64,000 nucleotides of DNA. Source: Metaphire vulgaris. Its lineage: Eukaryota; Annelida; Clitellata; Crassiclitellata; Megascolecidae. The notes below the pieces were generated by a model, which saw only the letters and a program-made list of their open reading frames with translations, had not been told where the DNA came from and searched no databases. Position 1 is the stretch's first letter. Every line of letters starts with the position of its first letter. The position numbers and the translations under genes were made by a program. The stretch is taken from contig CM030866.1 in NCBI GenBank assembly GCA_018105865.1, positions 4,777,951 through 4,841,950 of the forward strand. Direction: 5' to 3'. This document shows positions 20,657 through 31,949 of the stretch, one piece after another.

Positions 20657-21626
20657 TTTTATTACAACTTTTTGGCAGTCAAAATATCAGAATTAGTCTT
20701 TTAATTAACTTTCTACACGGTATAACTAGTACAGGTCCATCACTCAAAATTTCTGCTTTGTCTCCGTCCCAACCCCCAGCTGGAATAAATGGGATGTGCA
20801 TGTCCGTCATGATGTTCATTGACGTAGCAACAAAAGATGTGGAAGAGGGCTTAAGCCTTTCTATTCGGACCAAGACAAGATTTGTGGCGATATTCTTGTA
20901 AGAAAGTTCAGAAATTTTTATTTTACGGGGATTACGGACACTTGTCAAATAGCTGTCCTATAGTCTGCAAAACTGTTCTAAAGTTGAAGATTTGAATCTA
21001 GTACAATGATTACAATCCTAAATTTTTGACGAGAGGGGCTTCGCCCCATACTCTGCTAGGGCAGCTAATGAGACCCCATAAACCAGTTAGACGGATCGCC
21101 ATCAGTAATTGTGTATAAGTAAAGGTGCCTCTAGTCGGTATCCCTGGCTTCGCCGCTGGTAAATTTATTACAACTAATTACAGGTACATGTAAGTCCACT
21201 TCATCTTCCTTATAATCGTAATGCATTTGAATTTTGTGAATACTTTGAAATAAGTGCTAAACGAATTAGAATATTTTATAGCTAATCTCTATCTAATCTG
21301 TTGACCTAAATTACTCATGCAACAAATATAATGAATTCAAATTAGAATATTAAGTATAAATGGATGCAATGTTGTAATGTAATGTGGCATTCGTATAGCG
21401 CCTCTTTTATCTCTTCTCAGAGGCGCTCCTGGCAGTCGCAGGATGAAATAGTAAGACTTTAATTGTGCGACTCTAACGTTCAAAACAAGAGGCATGCATG
21501 CAGACTCAACTGTTGTAAAGATGTTTACACGAATTCTATTATTCTATTCAGCTATTAATGTCAATAAGGTGATTAAATCAGGTGATTAATAATGATTTTC
21601 GTCGTTGTGTAGTCCTTTGTGTATTA

Positions 21627-22463
21627 ATGGCTACGTTCCGAAATTCCTTTCGCTGCTTCACGTTTCAAAATATCGCAGTCGTCAACTGCGTCACTCTGTT
21701 GCTGAACTCCTTCTTCTTCGTCTTCAATGTTAACTTCCGGTTGCCGACAGAAGTCAGCTTCCTGCCGTTCATGGAGGCCATTGATCGCGACCTGCTCGAC
21801 CGCACCCTTCGAGCGTTCGTCAAGGGCGTCGAAGGGGCCAACGTGACGTACTTCATGACCTTCGGTACCCTCATAGGGTCCCTTCGTCACCACGGCCGCA
21901 TTCCCTGGGACGATGACGTTGACTTTATCGTTGACGTCAGAGACAAGCCGAAGATCCAGGACTCACTGTCGCGCTTCTCTCCTGACTTCAAGCTCTATCT
22001 AAAGACCCCGATGCCCTGGAAGTTCTTCCCGACAAACGGACGCAAATTGGAAGATCTTCCTGAGTACAGGACACCGTTCATCGACATCTGGTTCTACGAC
22101 GTAAACGCAACGCACGTCTGGAATATCTCGCCGACCTATCGTCGGACCGAAGTCTGGGTGAAGCGCTCGGTCTTCCCTCTGGGCAGACGGCCCTTCGAGG
22201 GCCTCTATCTACCGGCCCCGTGTGCCAACCTTGACGTCGCTTCGGCTAACACCAATATTTCCATGTGCAACAGTCCCAATTATAACCACCTGTTCGAGAG
22301 GAATATTCCGGGGTCCGTTCTGATTCCTTGCGAGCGATTGTCGCACATCTTCCCGTTTGTCAGACGAAATTTCCGAGAGAATGGATCGACGACAGTCGTG
22401 CATGAAACGCTGGTGTTCTCAAAGTGGTTGATCAAAGAAATGACGCTACAGAAATTATGTTAG
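21627..22463 (+). CDS. LicD/fukutin-family transferase, paralogue B (altered glycine motif)
   Basis: Tandem duplicate of paralogue A, 278 residues, intronless, same ATG context. It keeps the membrane anchor and PWDDDVD (residues 93-99). The glycine-rich motif reads FGTLIG instead of GGTLIG (residue 79 is Phe), and a short loop after the DFELL/DFKLY segment has lost four residues relative to A. Glycine here is near-invariant in LicD proteins, so activity may be reduced or changed. The frame is otherwise intact, with differences mostly conservative, so it is probably not a pseudogene. AATAAA at 23076. The upstream region differs from that of A by a sizeable indel, so expression may differ. Confidence 0.86.
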   Translation: MATFRNSFRCFTFQNIAVVNCVTLLLNSFFFVFNVNFRLPTEVSFLPFMEAIDRDLLDRTLRAFVKGVEGANVTYFMTFGTLIGSLRHHGRIPWDDDVDFIVDVRDKPKIQDSLSRFSPDFKLYLKTPMPWKFFPTNGRKLEDLPEYRTPFIDIWFYDVNATHVWNISPTYRRTEVWVKRSVFPLGRRPFEGLYLPAPCANLDVASANTNISMCNSPNYNHLFERNIPGSVLIPCERLSHIFPFVRRNFRENGSTTVVHETLVFSKWLIKEMTLQKLC

Positions 22464-23075
22464 ATTAAAAAGCACTAGGCACGTGACAGTTTGCTGTGTT
22501 GATCTCAATTCTCAACATTCGGAATCGAATTTCACATTCATTGTTCCTCAGTTAAGTCCGGTTATGGGCGAAGAATTTCCGGCCAGTGCGCGCGTGATCA
22601 TAGTTCATACTACTGTAAGTTCCAGTGAGTGAGGATTTCAAAAGAACTTGGGTTCACGTTTTTAAGCAAATTAATCCAAAGTTCTTAAACCAGAACTACT
22701 GCCTTGAGCTGTTCTGGCCATTATTGGAACAGGTACATTTCAAACTTGCATTCATTGTAGGCATTCAGCTATTTAACATTTGATCTTTTGCATTTCAAGT
22801 TCTGACCCTCGACATTTTATGTTGTTGGTTGTTTTCGCTTCTCTCATTTCTAGCAGAACCAAATGGGATTGGAAAGAAAGTTGCTTTGAATTTGTTTATC
22901 TGATGGAATTTCTGCGTGTACAGTATTGCTGGATATTTCGAAATTTGAACGTGAAACCCTTATCTAGTTTTAACGAATTTACAAGTAAGATGTTTGGTAA
23001 GTTAAGTCCGCTTTTAAATGGATTGTATGGACTGCTTTTTAAAAACTGGCATGAAATTTATTAAAATTATATAAC

Positions 23076-23081
23076 AATAAA
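23076..23081 (+). terminator. Polyadenylation signal, LicD gene B
   Basis: AATAAA in the same conserved block as at 17559. Confidence 0.6.
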
Positions 23082-24708
23082 ATTTGCAGGTGTTCAACAG
23101 CAGACGGGTCTGACACATATTTTAAAATATCTTTCTGTCATCTAATAGACGCATTCATTTTGATTCTTTCAAAATGTTCTGGACTGTAATGCTTGATCCT
23201 CAAATCCTCAGATATGACGATAATTGGTCACTCAAGATGACACATGTTGCCCGCGTGACCCACCCATTGTTATATCCGAGGGAAACAAAGAATCACATAA
23301 AACTATTTTGCGTGGGTGATTTCTGGGTGCAACTGAATTTCAAAATTCAAACGGAGTGCCTTTCCAGCCAATCGGACAACGTTGCCATCGGAAACCAAAC
23401 AGTTAACGTTAAATTTATGAAATATCGCGTTTCTTGGACGGGGTTGGAGAGGGAGACGGGGCCATTAGATTCACGCAGCGAACGAAGCGAATATGTCCAT
23501 GAAATTATCATTTCATGATCTTGATTAATTTGCCTTCAGCACTCCAGCGACATTTTAAGCTCAACTTCCTCAAGTAAACAAATCATATTTCACTACATGT
23601 GCTTGTCTATAAACTTAGACCTTATTCTGGAAAGACTTTTAGCCTGCCTAACAAATTCAGACAGACCGTCAGAGAAATAAAATGGCGAGAAGAGGATGTC
23701 AGTCGCTGTTCTCCAATTTCTTATGCTATACAAATTGATAGTATGAACATCTTAGAAGACTTAGAGAGAAGTATTATAACGAAAGAGCGCGACGTATATA
23801 AATTAAACTTCTGAGTGAACTTGAAACATGAAGTTGACTCTTAGTGAAATAGACAGGCAAGCCAATTTTCTTCTTGTCGTTTGCCCAAAAATGGCGTCAG
23901 GTTTCGGAAAATTCGACAAGCAATTAAACTGAAGTACTAATTAACAGATGAATTAACCTACCATACTTTAGTTTAGTAGAAGTAGCAATGGCGGCTCCAG
24001 TATTCGGCAAATGGAGGTGGCCTTGGGATTGCAATTTTAATGACTATTTTTCATAAATCAGCACGTGCAGTAAGAGTATCACCCTCAATGGGCCAATGAG
24101 GGAGCAGACATTCAATATAGGGCATTCCCCCCCCCCCCCCCGTGAAGCCGTCTCCGAATAGTAGTAACGGGTTTATTTCAATTGATGTGCGATTTGTAGT
24201 TTAGTACGGTATAAAAAAAACGGTAAAATGTCTGAACCGTCGAATTGTGCCAGGAACCGAACAAATAAATACATAAATACAGAGAATTCTCCTGGTCGCT
24301 AGAGACAGACAGTCCACTGCTCATGTGCAAATATTTTTCCATTGAATAATTAATTATATATTACGAATACGACCATCAAAATGGTAATAAGTCGGGTGTT
24401 GTTTTTATTTTCAACCTGAGCATTAGCATTTAGTCGACTGTTGCAGCGTGTACGCAAAGCCGCGATGCGTGCGTGTGCTGGAGACGGTTACACTGTATTA
24501 GACCGCCAGCACCAGACGGAAAACTGATCTCCCGAGGACTGGATGGATGGCTGGCTGGCCAGGCCGGAATCGTCTCGTTTCAACCAGCACTCCGACGAAG
24601 GCCGATCGAAAGATGGTGTCAGGTGTCAACCGATTCCGATGTTAACTACTTTAACTCGAATTTTGAGAGGTAGTTTACCCGTAACCATCTCTAATATATA
24701 TGGTATGT

Positions 24709-24774
<66 letters not shown>

Positions 24775-24845
24775 GTCGTCGTCGTCGTCGTCGTTGTCGT
24801 CGTCGTCGTCATCATCATCATCATCACCACCACCATCATCATCGT
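24709..24845 (+). repeat. (ATC)n/(GTC)n microsatellite
   Basis: About 45 triplets, mainly ATC with a GTC block. A family-2 element is inserted at its end, and ATC triplets resume after it at about 25149. Confidence 0.95.
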
Positions 24846-25148
24846 CAGTGGCGGTTCCACGTGGGGGATGGGTTGGGATGCATCCCCCACCGGACTTTTT
24901 TGCTTGTGAAAAACCCCATTTTCGGTAAAAGTCTAGTAAAACTACGGGGAAAACACTGCGCGGATGACTTTATTTTGCTTGTCAACCTATTTTTTTCGGT
25001 AAAAGTATAGTAACATTAGGGGAAAAGAATTCCCATTTGTCAGCTTTTTTCGGCAAAGTTTATTGATTTTTTACGTCTTTTTCATCTCCCCACCAACTTC
25101 CTATGAATTCATTTCATCCGCCACCAAGAAATCCTGGAACTGCCACTG
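24846..25148 (+). mobile_element. hAT-type MITE, family 2
   Basis: CAGTGGCGGTTCCACG...CTGGAACTGCCACTG, 303 bp, flanked by ATC-rich sequence on both sides (ATCATCGT / ATCATCAT). Confidence 0.9.
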
Positions 25149-25537
25149 ATCATCATCTCCACCACCACCACCATCATCATCATCTATCACCATCATCAAT
25201 GAAGGTGGTATAAGCCATTAATATGAAGTAGGTTGCCATTACTATCATTAGACCCACGTTTTACCTCGCAGCTTAACGCTGTTCCTAATTTTACCACCGC
25301 CTTTTGGCGAGTAAGGCTGAGTCGACCTTAGGCAGATCGCACTGCATGTCTGCGGCTATATATCGAACCCGTGACCTTCTGCTCTATCGTCCAGTGTTGT
25401 TACCCTTCTGCTAACTTCCCGTCCCACATTATACTACAGTGTATATGTGTTATAATGCAGTTATCATTCCTACTATTTGCCTGCATGACGACAATAGTTA
25501 GATACGAAGCGGTTCCACCTCACGTAGTCTTGTGTTA

Positions 25538-25612
25538 ACCCTTAACCGTGTATTTAACTGTAACTCAATGTAAAATGGATGGATATATTCGGGATCCTCA
25601 GTTAAGGGGTTA
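25538..25612. mobile_element. 75-bp TTAA-type miniature element
   Basis: Starts TTAACCCTTAACCGTG and ends CAGTTAAGGGGTTAA, around the core ACTCAATGTAAAATGG. Further copies at 31873, 44352 and 60301. TTAA ends suggest a piggyBac-mobilised element. Confidence 0.72.
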
Positions 25613-26038
25613 ATTAATTAATCTGCATCCAGATTTCGATATAATAGGATGGACAAATCAACCGGCCAGATTGCCATCGGCTGATGTCCTAGGCATTAGG
25701 ACAGTGGCGCCATAGAAGTTTTTAGATTGGAAGATATTATTGGCGAGGTTTCAAAAACGCAGAGGGGATTATTATTGCCACACCTTGTATTATTGTCGCT
25801 TACCTGTTACGGATTGGCTGGATTAGAAAGAAGTATTATAATTACATACTGTACCAATATATTTGATCCCTTGGGTGCATAGCCCTAGACTTTTGCTCTG
25901 TCCCTGCACTTGAGGCCCCCCACTTTTGGGAGACTACCATAGGGAAAGGGGAAGGATAAAGAAAATGTGAAGCTAACTAACTTAGTTATGACCATTTTGT
26001 TACTTTTGCTCGTTATGTTTACATATTGGACAGACTGA

Positions 26039-26630
26039 GAGTGGCGGCTCCAGGAATTCTTGGTAGGAGGGGGTGAAAATTTTTTATAGAAAGTTGTTGG
26101 GGATGCAAAGTTAAAAAAGAAATGAGAGGGGAAATGTAATTCTTCATGTTTTTGCCCACTAACTGTTAATAAACCTTGCCGGGAAATGCAGACAAGCAAA
26201 ACATCGTAATTTGCAATATTTTTCAGTAGATTTTTTTATAAACTTACTGGAAAAATAGGTCGACAAGCAAGAAAGGTCATACGCAGTGGCGGCTCTAGGA
26301 TTTGGCAAGTGGGGGGGCCGTTGGGGGTGGGGCAACTTCTAATCATGGGGGGCCAACCATTTGTTGTTTAATGTATGTAGCATTAAGTATAGGGTCCCAA
26401 CTGAGGGGGCCACTGGGGGGCAGGCTTTCAATAGGGGGGCACGGGCCCTCCTGGCCCCCCCGGTGGAGCCGCCACTGGTCATACGCATCCGCGGTATTAA
26501 GTTCGACCGAATGGAAATTTTGTTAAAAGCTTACGAAATATTTGAAAAATATGTTGACAAAAGCTTAAAGAAATTCCGGCCGGTGGGGGGGGATGCATCC
26601 CCAGTCATCAACATGGTGGAACCGCCACTG
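26039..26630 (-). mobile_element. hAT-type MITE, family 2, split by a nested family-1 element
   Basis: Outer ends GAGTGGCGGCTCCAGG and GGAACCGCCACTG with an exact 8-bp duplication CAGACTGA (26031-26038, 26631-26638). The inner element occupies 26284-26477. Confidence 0.92.
26284..26477 (+). mobile_element. hAT-type MITE, family 1, nested
   Basis: CAGTGGCGGCTC...GAGCCGCCACTG with an exact duplication GTCATACG (26276-26283, 26478-26485) inside the family-2 element. Confidence 0.95.
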
Positions 26631-26737
26631 CAGACTGATTCGGATTTTAATTCGTACCAGGATTATAAGCAAGTAAGCTTAGGCCTAGACTTCATATTTA
26701 CTTTTGCTGAGCTTTCTGCCCGTTTGTTTGCTAACTA

Positions 26738-27000
26738 AGTAAAATCTCGTAAAGTTATATAGCGCTGTGGAAAGTAGTACAGTAGTAGCTGCTTATTCTT
26801 ATGCGCTTAAATCTTTCTTCACATAGCTATAGGCAAGGTGGTTTGTCGGCCGGGCAAAGGCCAGTGTAGGCTATCCATATGAGACGGCGGGTCGGGTTGT
26901 TAAAGCTAAGAAGGAAATGACTTTTGGAATAGGAAGGTTTAAAGTTTAGACCTAAAGGCTTGAGGAGATACTGAAGGAATTAAAGAAAACGAGGATTCAG
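26738..27000 (-). mobile_element. 3' tail of a CR1/L2-like retrotransposon
   Basis: Closely similar to 35086-35345, including CTCGTAAA(G/C)TTATATAGCGCT, GGTCGGGCTGTTA-like and TAGGAAGGTTT blocks. The minus-strand translation of the longer copy ends in an LKTFLFQKSF-type motif. Confidence 0.65.
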
Positions 27001-27304
27001 CCGAGCCGTAGCCTGAGTATTCGGCACCCGAGGTAAGGTTTGAAATTTGCTCCCCTATATTCAGGTGACGACCTTTTTTTGCTAATCCGCGGAGTTTTAT
27101 CAAGAACATTTTTAGCCTCTAACAAACCTAAATTTGGGCGACGAACTTTTTTACTCATTTGAATGATTTAACGCCGGAGGAATATAAGGTATATAAAATG
27201 AAATATTAGTGTGCGAAATGCGCCACCCCCTCCCCCCATGACGGCGCCCGGGGCAACTTGCCCCCACCCCTAGCTATACGGCTCTGGGATTCAGAGCTCA
27301 TTGT

Positions 27305-27505
27305 TTGACCATGTCGTACGTATGCTGACCATGTCGTAGGCTGACCATGTCGTAGGCTGACCACGTCGTAGGCTGACCATGTCGTAGGCTGACCATGTCG
27401 TAGGCTGACCACGTCGTAGGCTGACCATGTCGTAGGCTGACCATGTCGTAGGCTGACCACGTCGTAGGCTGACCACGTCGTAGGCTGACCATGTCGTAGG
27501 CTGCT
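27305..27505. repeat. 16-bp minisatellite with 48-bp higher-order period
   Basis: One variant unit plus eleven units of TGACCAYGTCGTAGGC. The variable base runs T,T,C,T,T,C,T,T,C,C,T, so three units repeat as a 48-bp block. Because 16 is not a multiple of three, all three minus frames stay open through the array. Confidence 0.93.
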
Positions 27506-27647
27506 AGTGGTGACGAAGGTTGTAATGTAAACGCAAAATCACAGCACTTGCCTGTGTTAGTCACTCTGAGCATCTGTCTTCATACACAGCAGCGCTGCTA
27601 CCGAAGGGAGAAGGCAGTGGCCGGGGCGATGGAACCATCCCTCGACA

Positions 27648-27837
27648 CAGTGTTTATTCTAGCCACCTTGACATTGGGGGGGGGGGGAGTTTGAAATGTT
27701 TGGGGGGACAAGATTTGTCTCTCCACGCTTTAGGGGGGGAATTTCCATTCCCAATCCAACATATAAAAATTGGGGGGATTTTAAAACTGGGAGGGGGGAA
27801 TTCCCCCCCCAAAAAAACAGGCCTAGAATAAATACTG
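27648..27837 (+). mobile_element. hAT-type MITE, family 4 (CAGTGTTTATTCTAG termini)
   Basis: CAGTGTTTATTCTAG...CTAGAATAAATACTG with long G-runs and C-runs inside. Other copies at 42973-43131 and 48101-48285. Confidence 0.85.
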
Positions 27838-27981
27838 CCTCGCCCGACAACACGGGAACCGCTTCTGTACAGTAGAACCTCGTTATGACGTAGCTAGCTG
27901 TAGCCACGGGTCGCATATATAATTGTAAAGCGAGATAATAAAGCTGACTGTAGAGACGCTGTTGCTATAATTAGTTAAACG

Positions 27982-28265
27982 CATGGGCGTAGAACACGGG
28001 GGGACGGCGAGAGACGGTCCCCCAATAATTAGTAAGAGGGGGACAGAGTCTCAATTATCCCCCCCCCCAATGTTTTGTGCTTACGGTAAAATCATCGATT
28101 ACGGATGACCTTTTTTGCTCATCAGGATATTTGACCAGGGAAAAATATAAGGACGAGGTTTTTTTCTCGTCAACACTTTTTAGGAGACGAAAAGTGGGTC
28201 TGGCCTGATTTTATCGACGATTCTATCCCCCCACCCCCAATGTTGACGCCAGGTTTACGCTACTG
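27982..28265 (+). mobile_element. hAT-type MITE, GGGCGTAGAAC family
   Basis: CATGGGCGTAGAAC...GGTTTACGCTACTG with an exact 8-bp duplication GTTAAACG (27974-27981, 28266-28273). Confidence 0.82.
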
Positions 28266-29144
28266 GTTAAACGCATGCAAAGACACCTGAATAAAGGACA
28301 ACTGGTATTGAATTACAGTTTATTGAATTACACCTGATTAAATTACAGCTTATATTCAATTGCAGCTGATTGACTTACAGCCGCCCTATATTGAAAGGAC
28401 TGCATGCAAGTTTTCGCTGCACAGAGAAGCGTAAATGCATGGATCTATCGGACAGAATAAATCTCTTTACTAATGATACAGTAAAACTTCTTTGTAACGT
28501 ACTTAGTGGTTCCGTACAACTGAGTGCGTTAAATCTGAAGTACTAAGCATCCAATAGAGGTCTTGCAAAATCTCAATGGTTGTCACGTGATCTCAATGTT
28601 TAGCCCTATGCCGCCATTATGTTTGGCAAAACAAGTCATGTTTATGGCTTATATACTTGTGCAGTGAATGCGGAGAAGAAGGCAGCAAACAGTAGTTTTA
28701 TTTCTTCTCAAGAAACACAACATTTGAAGGGCGACGTTAAGAATAATAGAGAAAAGAATAACTTGCTACTGTTTGCCGATCCACATTGTTCACCTTGGGC
28801 GATGTTTAGATCACTGAAGTCCATCTAATTCGATCGACGATTTGCCTCAATTGGAGACCGGAACGTTTTTATACATTCTTGCCGTATTGGTCGAATGTTT
28901 GGTTCGTCGCTCTACTGAATTGGTTGAATACACAAAGAGTATACTGTAGGCAGGCCACATATTCTCAGCGGGGGTACCAATCGGGATGTGGACATTAATT
29001 CTGGGAAACATTCCGACGAACAGGGGTCGAAGCCGTGGGGCGTTACTGTCCATCTGCAAACTGCAGTGGTGGGCCGATGATTCTGTAACGGTCTGGTTTC
29101 TGCACAAGACTATTATGGTAGGCTAGTGATCAATTTCTTACAAT

Positions 29145-29331
29145 CATTAGCGTCGCCACGGGGGGGGCAAATGGGGCAACTGCCCCTCCCCCCCAACCTG
29201 CCCCAGTCCACCTATCAGATTCGCGCAAATCCGGTGAGAAAGATTTTTTTGTGGAGGGGGGGGTGTGGGTAAGAAATCTGACACGCCAGCCCCTTTTGCC
29301 CCCTCCCCCCAACCAAAAAGTCCCGGCACTG
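29145..29331 (-). mobile_element. hAT-type MITE, GGCGTCGCCA family
   Basis: CATTAGCGTCGCCAC at one end and TCCCGGCACTG at the other, with an exact duplication CTTACAAT (29137-29144, 29332-29339). Same family as 11227-11430. Confidence 0.85.
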
Positions 29332-29512
29332 CTTACAATAATGAACAGAAAAACACTACGGTAATTTAGGATCGCAGTACTGATAGCACTAAATTAATAA
29401 TTATTAATCATCTGTACGTTCTGTTAGGCCTACATGTAAACCAACCACATGCATCGATCGAAAGGCACCACAGGTGGCGACAAATTTGTCAGTGCACAGC
29501 AGCTGCATCGCA

Positions 29513-29832
29513 CAGTACGTGGTGGTTCCACGTGGGGGATGAGTGGGGATGCATCCGCCTCCACCGGACTTCCGGACTTACTATTTTTGCTCGTGAGACC
29601 TATTTTTAGGTAAAAGTCTAGTAAAACTACGGGGAAAAACTGCGGATGGCCTTTTTTGCTTGTCAACCTATTTTCCGCGGTGAAAGCGTAGTAAAATTAG
29701 GGATAAAATTCTTTGTTGTCAGCCTTTTTGCGTAAAGTTTATCGATTTTCCTTCTATTTTCATCCCTCCCCCCACCAACTTCCTATTAATTCATTTCACC
29801 CCCACACCAGGAAATCCTGGAACCGCCACTAG
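29513..29832 (+). mobile_element. hAT-type MITE, family 2, worn ends
   Basis: GGTGGTTCCACGTGGGGGATG to CCTGGAACCGCCACT. Body clearly homologous to 24846-25148. The target duplication is not clear, so limits are approximate. Confidence 0.75.
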
Positions 29833-29896
29833 ATGCGCACTATTTTGTCAAGTGCTGTTAAAGCCTGGCTTTCATCAACAAGCAACAATGTGATGG

Positions 29897-30083
29897 CAGT
29901 GGCGGCTCCACCGGGGGGACCAGGGGGGCCCGTGCCCCCTATTGAGTGTCTGCCCCCCCAGTGGCCCCCCAGTTGGGACCCTATACTTAATGCTACATAC
30001 ATTAAGCAACAAATGGTTGGCCCCCATGATTAGAAGTTGCCACCCCAACACCCCCCACTTGCCAAATCCTAGAGCCGCCACTG
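29897..30083 (-). mobile_element. hAT-type MITE, family 1
   Basis: CAGTGGCGGCTCC...GAGCCGCCACTG with an exact duplication TGTGATGG (29889-29896, 30084-30091). Confidence 0.95.
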
Positions 30084-30439
30084 TGTGATGGGAATAGTTC
30101 CTTACAGAATGGTGACTTTTGGCGAGTTAAGCCTATTACTCTTTCCACATGAATTCGGGAAAGCAAAGAAAACGTGGACTGTTCTCTAAATGTTCGTTTA
30201 AAATGAATAAAAATCTGTGAAGAAATTTTGTGTCCGGAGGAAAAATAAGAGAGATCCAACACCTCTGAAAGAGTAATTTAACCGCTGAGCAGTAGGCATA
30301 TGATACCATATCCTCTCCAGAGGTAACTTCGACAGAGCTAGAACTTAAATTCTTCTGTAGAGCGATAGCTGCTTCCACTCGTTGGTGATTGGCGGTTCCA
30401 CGTGTTCCAGGCCTTGGGGGGAATTGAGGCTTTATTGGA

Positions 30440-30575
30440 GGGGGGATCGACTTGGTTGGAGGGGAAAACACAGTTCTATGCTAAATTTATGTAAGTGCTG
30501 GGATTGGGTGGGGGATTTTGAGGCTTTGGGTGGGGAGGGGATCTCCCCTCCTAACAGACCTGTATAAAACACTGC
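30440..30575 (+). mobile_element. Partial family-5 MITE
   Basis: GATCGACTTGGTTGGAGGGGAAAA... to GACCTGTATAAAACACTG matches 44855-45195. The left part is replaced by unrelated sequence. Confidence 0.6.
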
Positions 30576-30607
30576 TTGTAACGAAGTGCTGCTCCAAGTC
30601 GCCTGAC

Positions 30608-30836
30608 CAGGGGCGTAGCAGCCATACGGACAACCTGGCCAAAATGCCAAGGGTCCCCGATCCGCAAAGGGCCCCGACCCGAGCAAAAAATTTAATCGCA
30701 AAGTTGTAAGATCGAAAGACCGACAAGCAAAAAAAGGTCGTCAACATTTTCGCAAACTTGTCAGATCGTCTCTGGAAAGGGCCCCCTACCCGTTTTTCGC
30801 CAAGGGCCCCCGAGCATATTGCTACAGTACGCCACT
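30608..30836 (+). mobile_element. hAT-type MITE, CAGGGGCGTAGCAG family
   Basis: CAGGGGCGTAGCAGCC...CTACAGTACGCCACT. The flanking duplication is imperfect. Confidence 0.6.
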
Positions 30837-31338
30837 ACGCCTTATGTTTCACAGGAGACTTCGTACACGAAAAAGAAGATGTCACTTAGTCACGTGATCG
30901 CTCTTGGCGCATAGAGAAGAAATATATAAATAAATCGTATCTAGTTCACAGCACACTTGGTCTATTTACACTTCTTTGCACAAAAGGCCTTTCAAACATT
31001 TAGGCCTTTCAGTTTCAAAAGGCCTAAATGTCAACGGGTCATATATTTTATATTCTAATTTCGTTCCAGTATATTGGGGATATAGCCGTTTCATTACGTT
31101 TTCCTAAGGGACTGTCCATAAACAGTGCTGTTGGGACCAATAGTTGACTAGACTATTTCAATACTATTGTCAATAGTTGAGCTTAAACACTATTTAAAAT
31201 AGTTTTTCAATAGCCGATAGTTCACGTCTATTTAAATAGTATTTAAATACTATTTAATTTTTCAATGTTAATGTTAATGTTTTTCTCAGTGGTTTTCACA
31301 CAGGCTTACTTAGCCTCCTAAACCACTTAAAATCACAC

Positions 31339-31339
<1 letters not shown>

Positions 31340-31419
<80 letters not shown>
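31340..31419. repeat. (TTA)n microsatellite
   Basis: About 27 units. It follows directly on a CAGTGGTTTTCACACAGGC...CACTTAAAATCACAC segment that also borders ATT arrays near 53600 and 62013. Confidence 0.95.
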
Positions 31420-31872
31420 GTTAAAATGAAAACTGTATTATCATTTATCACTGGCGAATGTTTTATTAATCTAAAAGCTCTGTCACTAGTTATCTGCACG
31501 ATCACATTGATCAGTTATACAGTCACCTGTTACCGTAGGTTATTTACCAAAACTCTTGATTAATCTTGAGGAACCGCAGTTTCTCAAATGGTTTTTTGTC
31601 ACTGAAGCGATTTCTGCGCTTTGAGAGTATGATAGCCCCCAGTAGTAAAAGAGTCTCTCGACGGTGAGCACTCGATGAAATCGTACAGTTGAAGCGCAAA
31701 AAACTGGTTTCGACAGCTGGATGCTTGTTGAGCATGCCGATTTTACGGGATCAGTCTTGAAGATACTTCAAGTGTGGCTGGTCTGCCTGTTCACTGCTCA
31801 GTTTTGAGGTCACTGAAACTTGCATGTACCGACAACCTTTTAATCTTTGTTCACGTTTAAGCTACTTGAAAT

Positions 31873-31949
31873 TAACCCCTTAACCGTGTATTTAACTGTA
31901 ACTCAATGTAAAATGGACGGATATATCCGTTATCCCCAGTTAAAAGGTT
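31873..31949. mobile_element. TTAA-type miniature element
   Basis: TTAACCCCTTAACCGTG...CCCAGTTAAAAGGTTAA, core ACTCAATGTAAAATGG. Member of the 25538 family. Confidence 0.7.

Larger units (their letters stand above)
18632..23090 (+). repeat. Segmental duplication, copy B (contains LicD gene B)
   Basis: Homologous to 11624-17580. Copy-B-specific changes: a truncated retrotransposon at 18967-19838, an insertion at 20312-20485, and a shorter interval (by about 450 bp) immediately upstream of the gene. Confidence 0.88.
23091..26737. other. Intergenic: repeats, no gene supported
   Basis: Holds a degraded family-1 element (about 23989-24150), the (ATC)n array, the family-2 elements at 24846 and 26039, and a TTAA miniature element at 25538. 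A 114-codon ATG frame at 23174-23518 has no recognisable family. Confidence 0.55.

Noticed and set aside
21582..21626. Longer N-terminus for LicD paralogue B
   Set aside because: It would start at a GTG. The ATG at 21627 aligns exactly with the start of paralogue A. Likewise 37489 (TTG) was rejected for paralogue C in favour of 37537.
23174..23518. 114-codon ORF after the duplication
   Set aside because: It starts with ATG, but no family is recognised and there is no splice or codon evidence. Left as unsupported.
27305..27505. CRISPR-like array
   Set aside because: Units are directly tandem with no unique spacers, and the genome is animal.
27206..27573. Repeat-protein genes in three overlapping minus frames
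   Set aside because: Consequence of the 16-bp minisatellite being free of stops in every frame.
28619..28828. 69-codon ORF near a Tigger-like end
   Set aside because: No recognisable motif; the position next to a transposon end and the short length argue against a gene.
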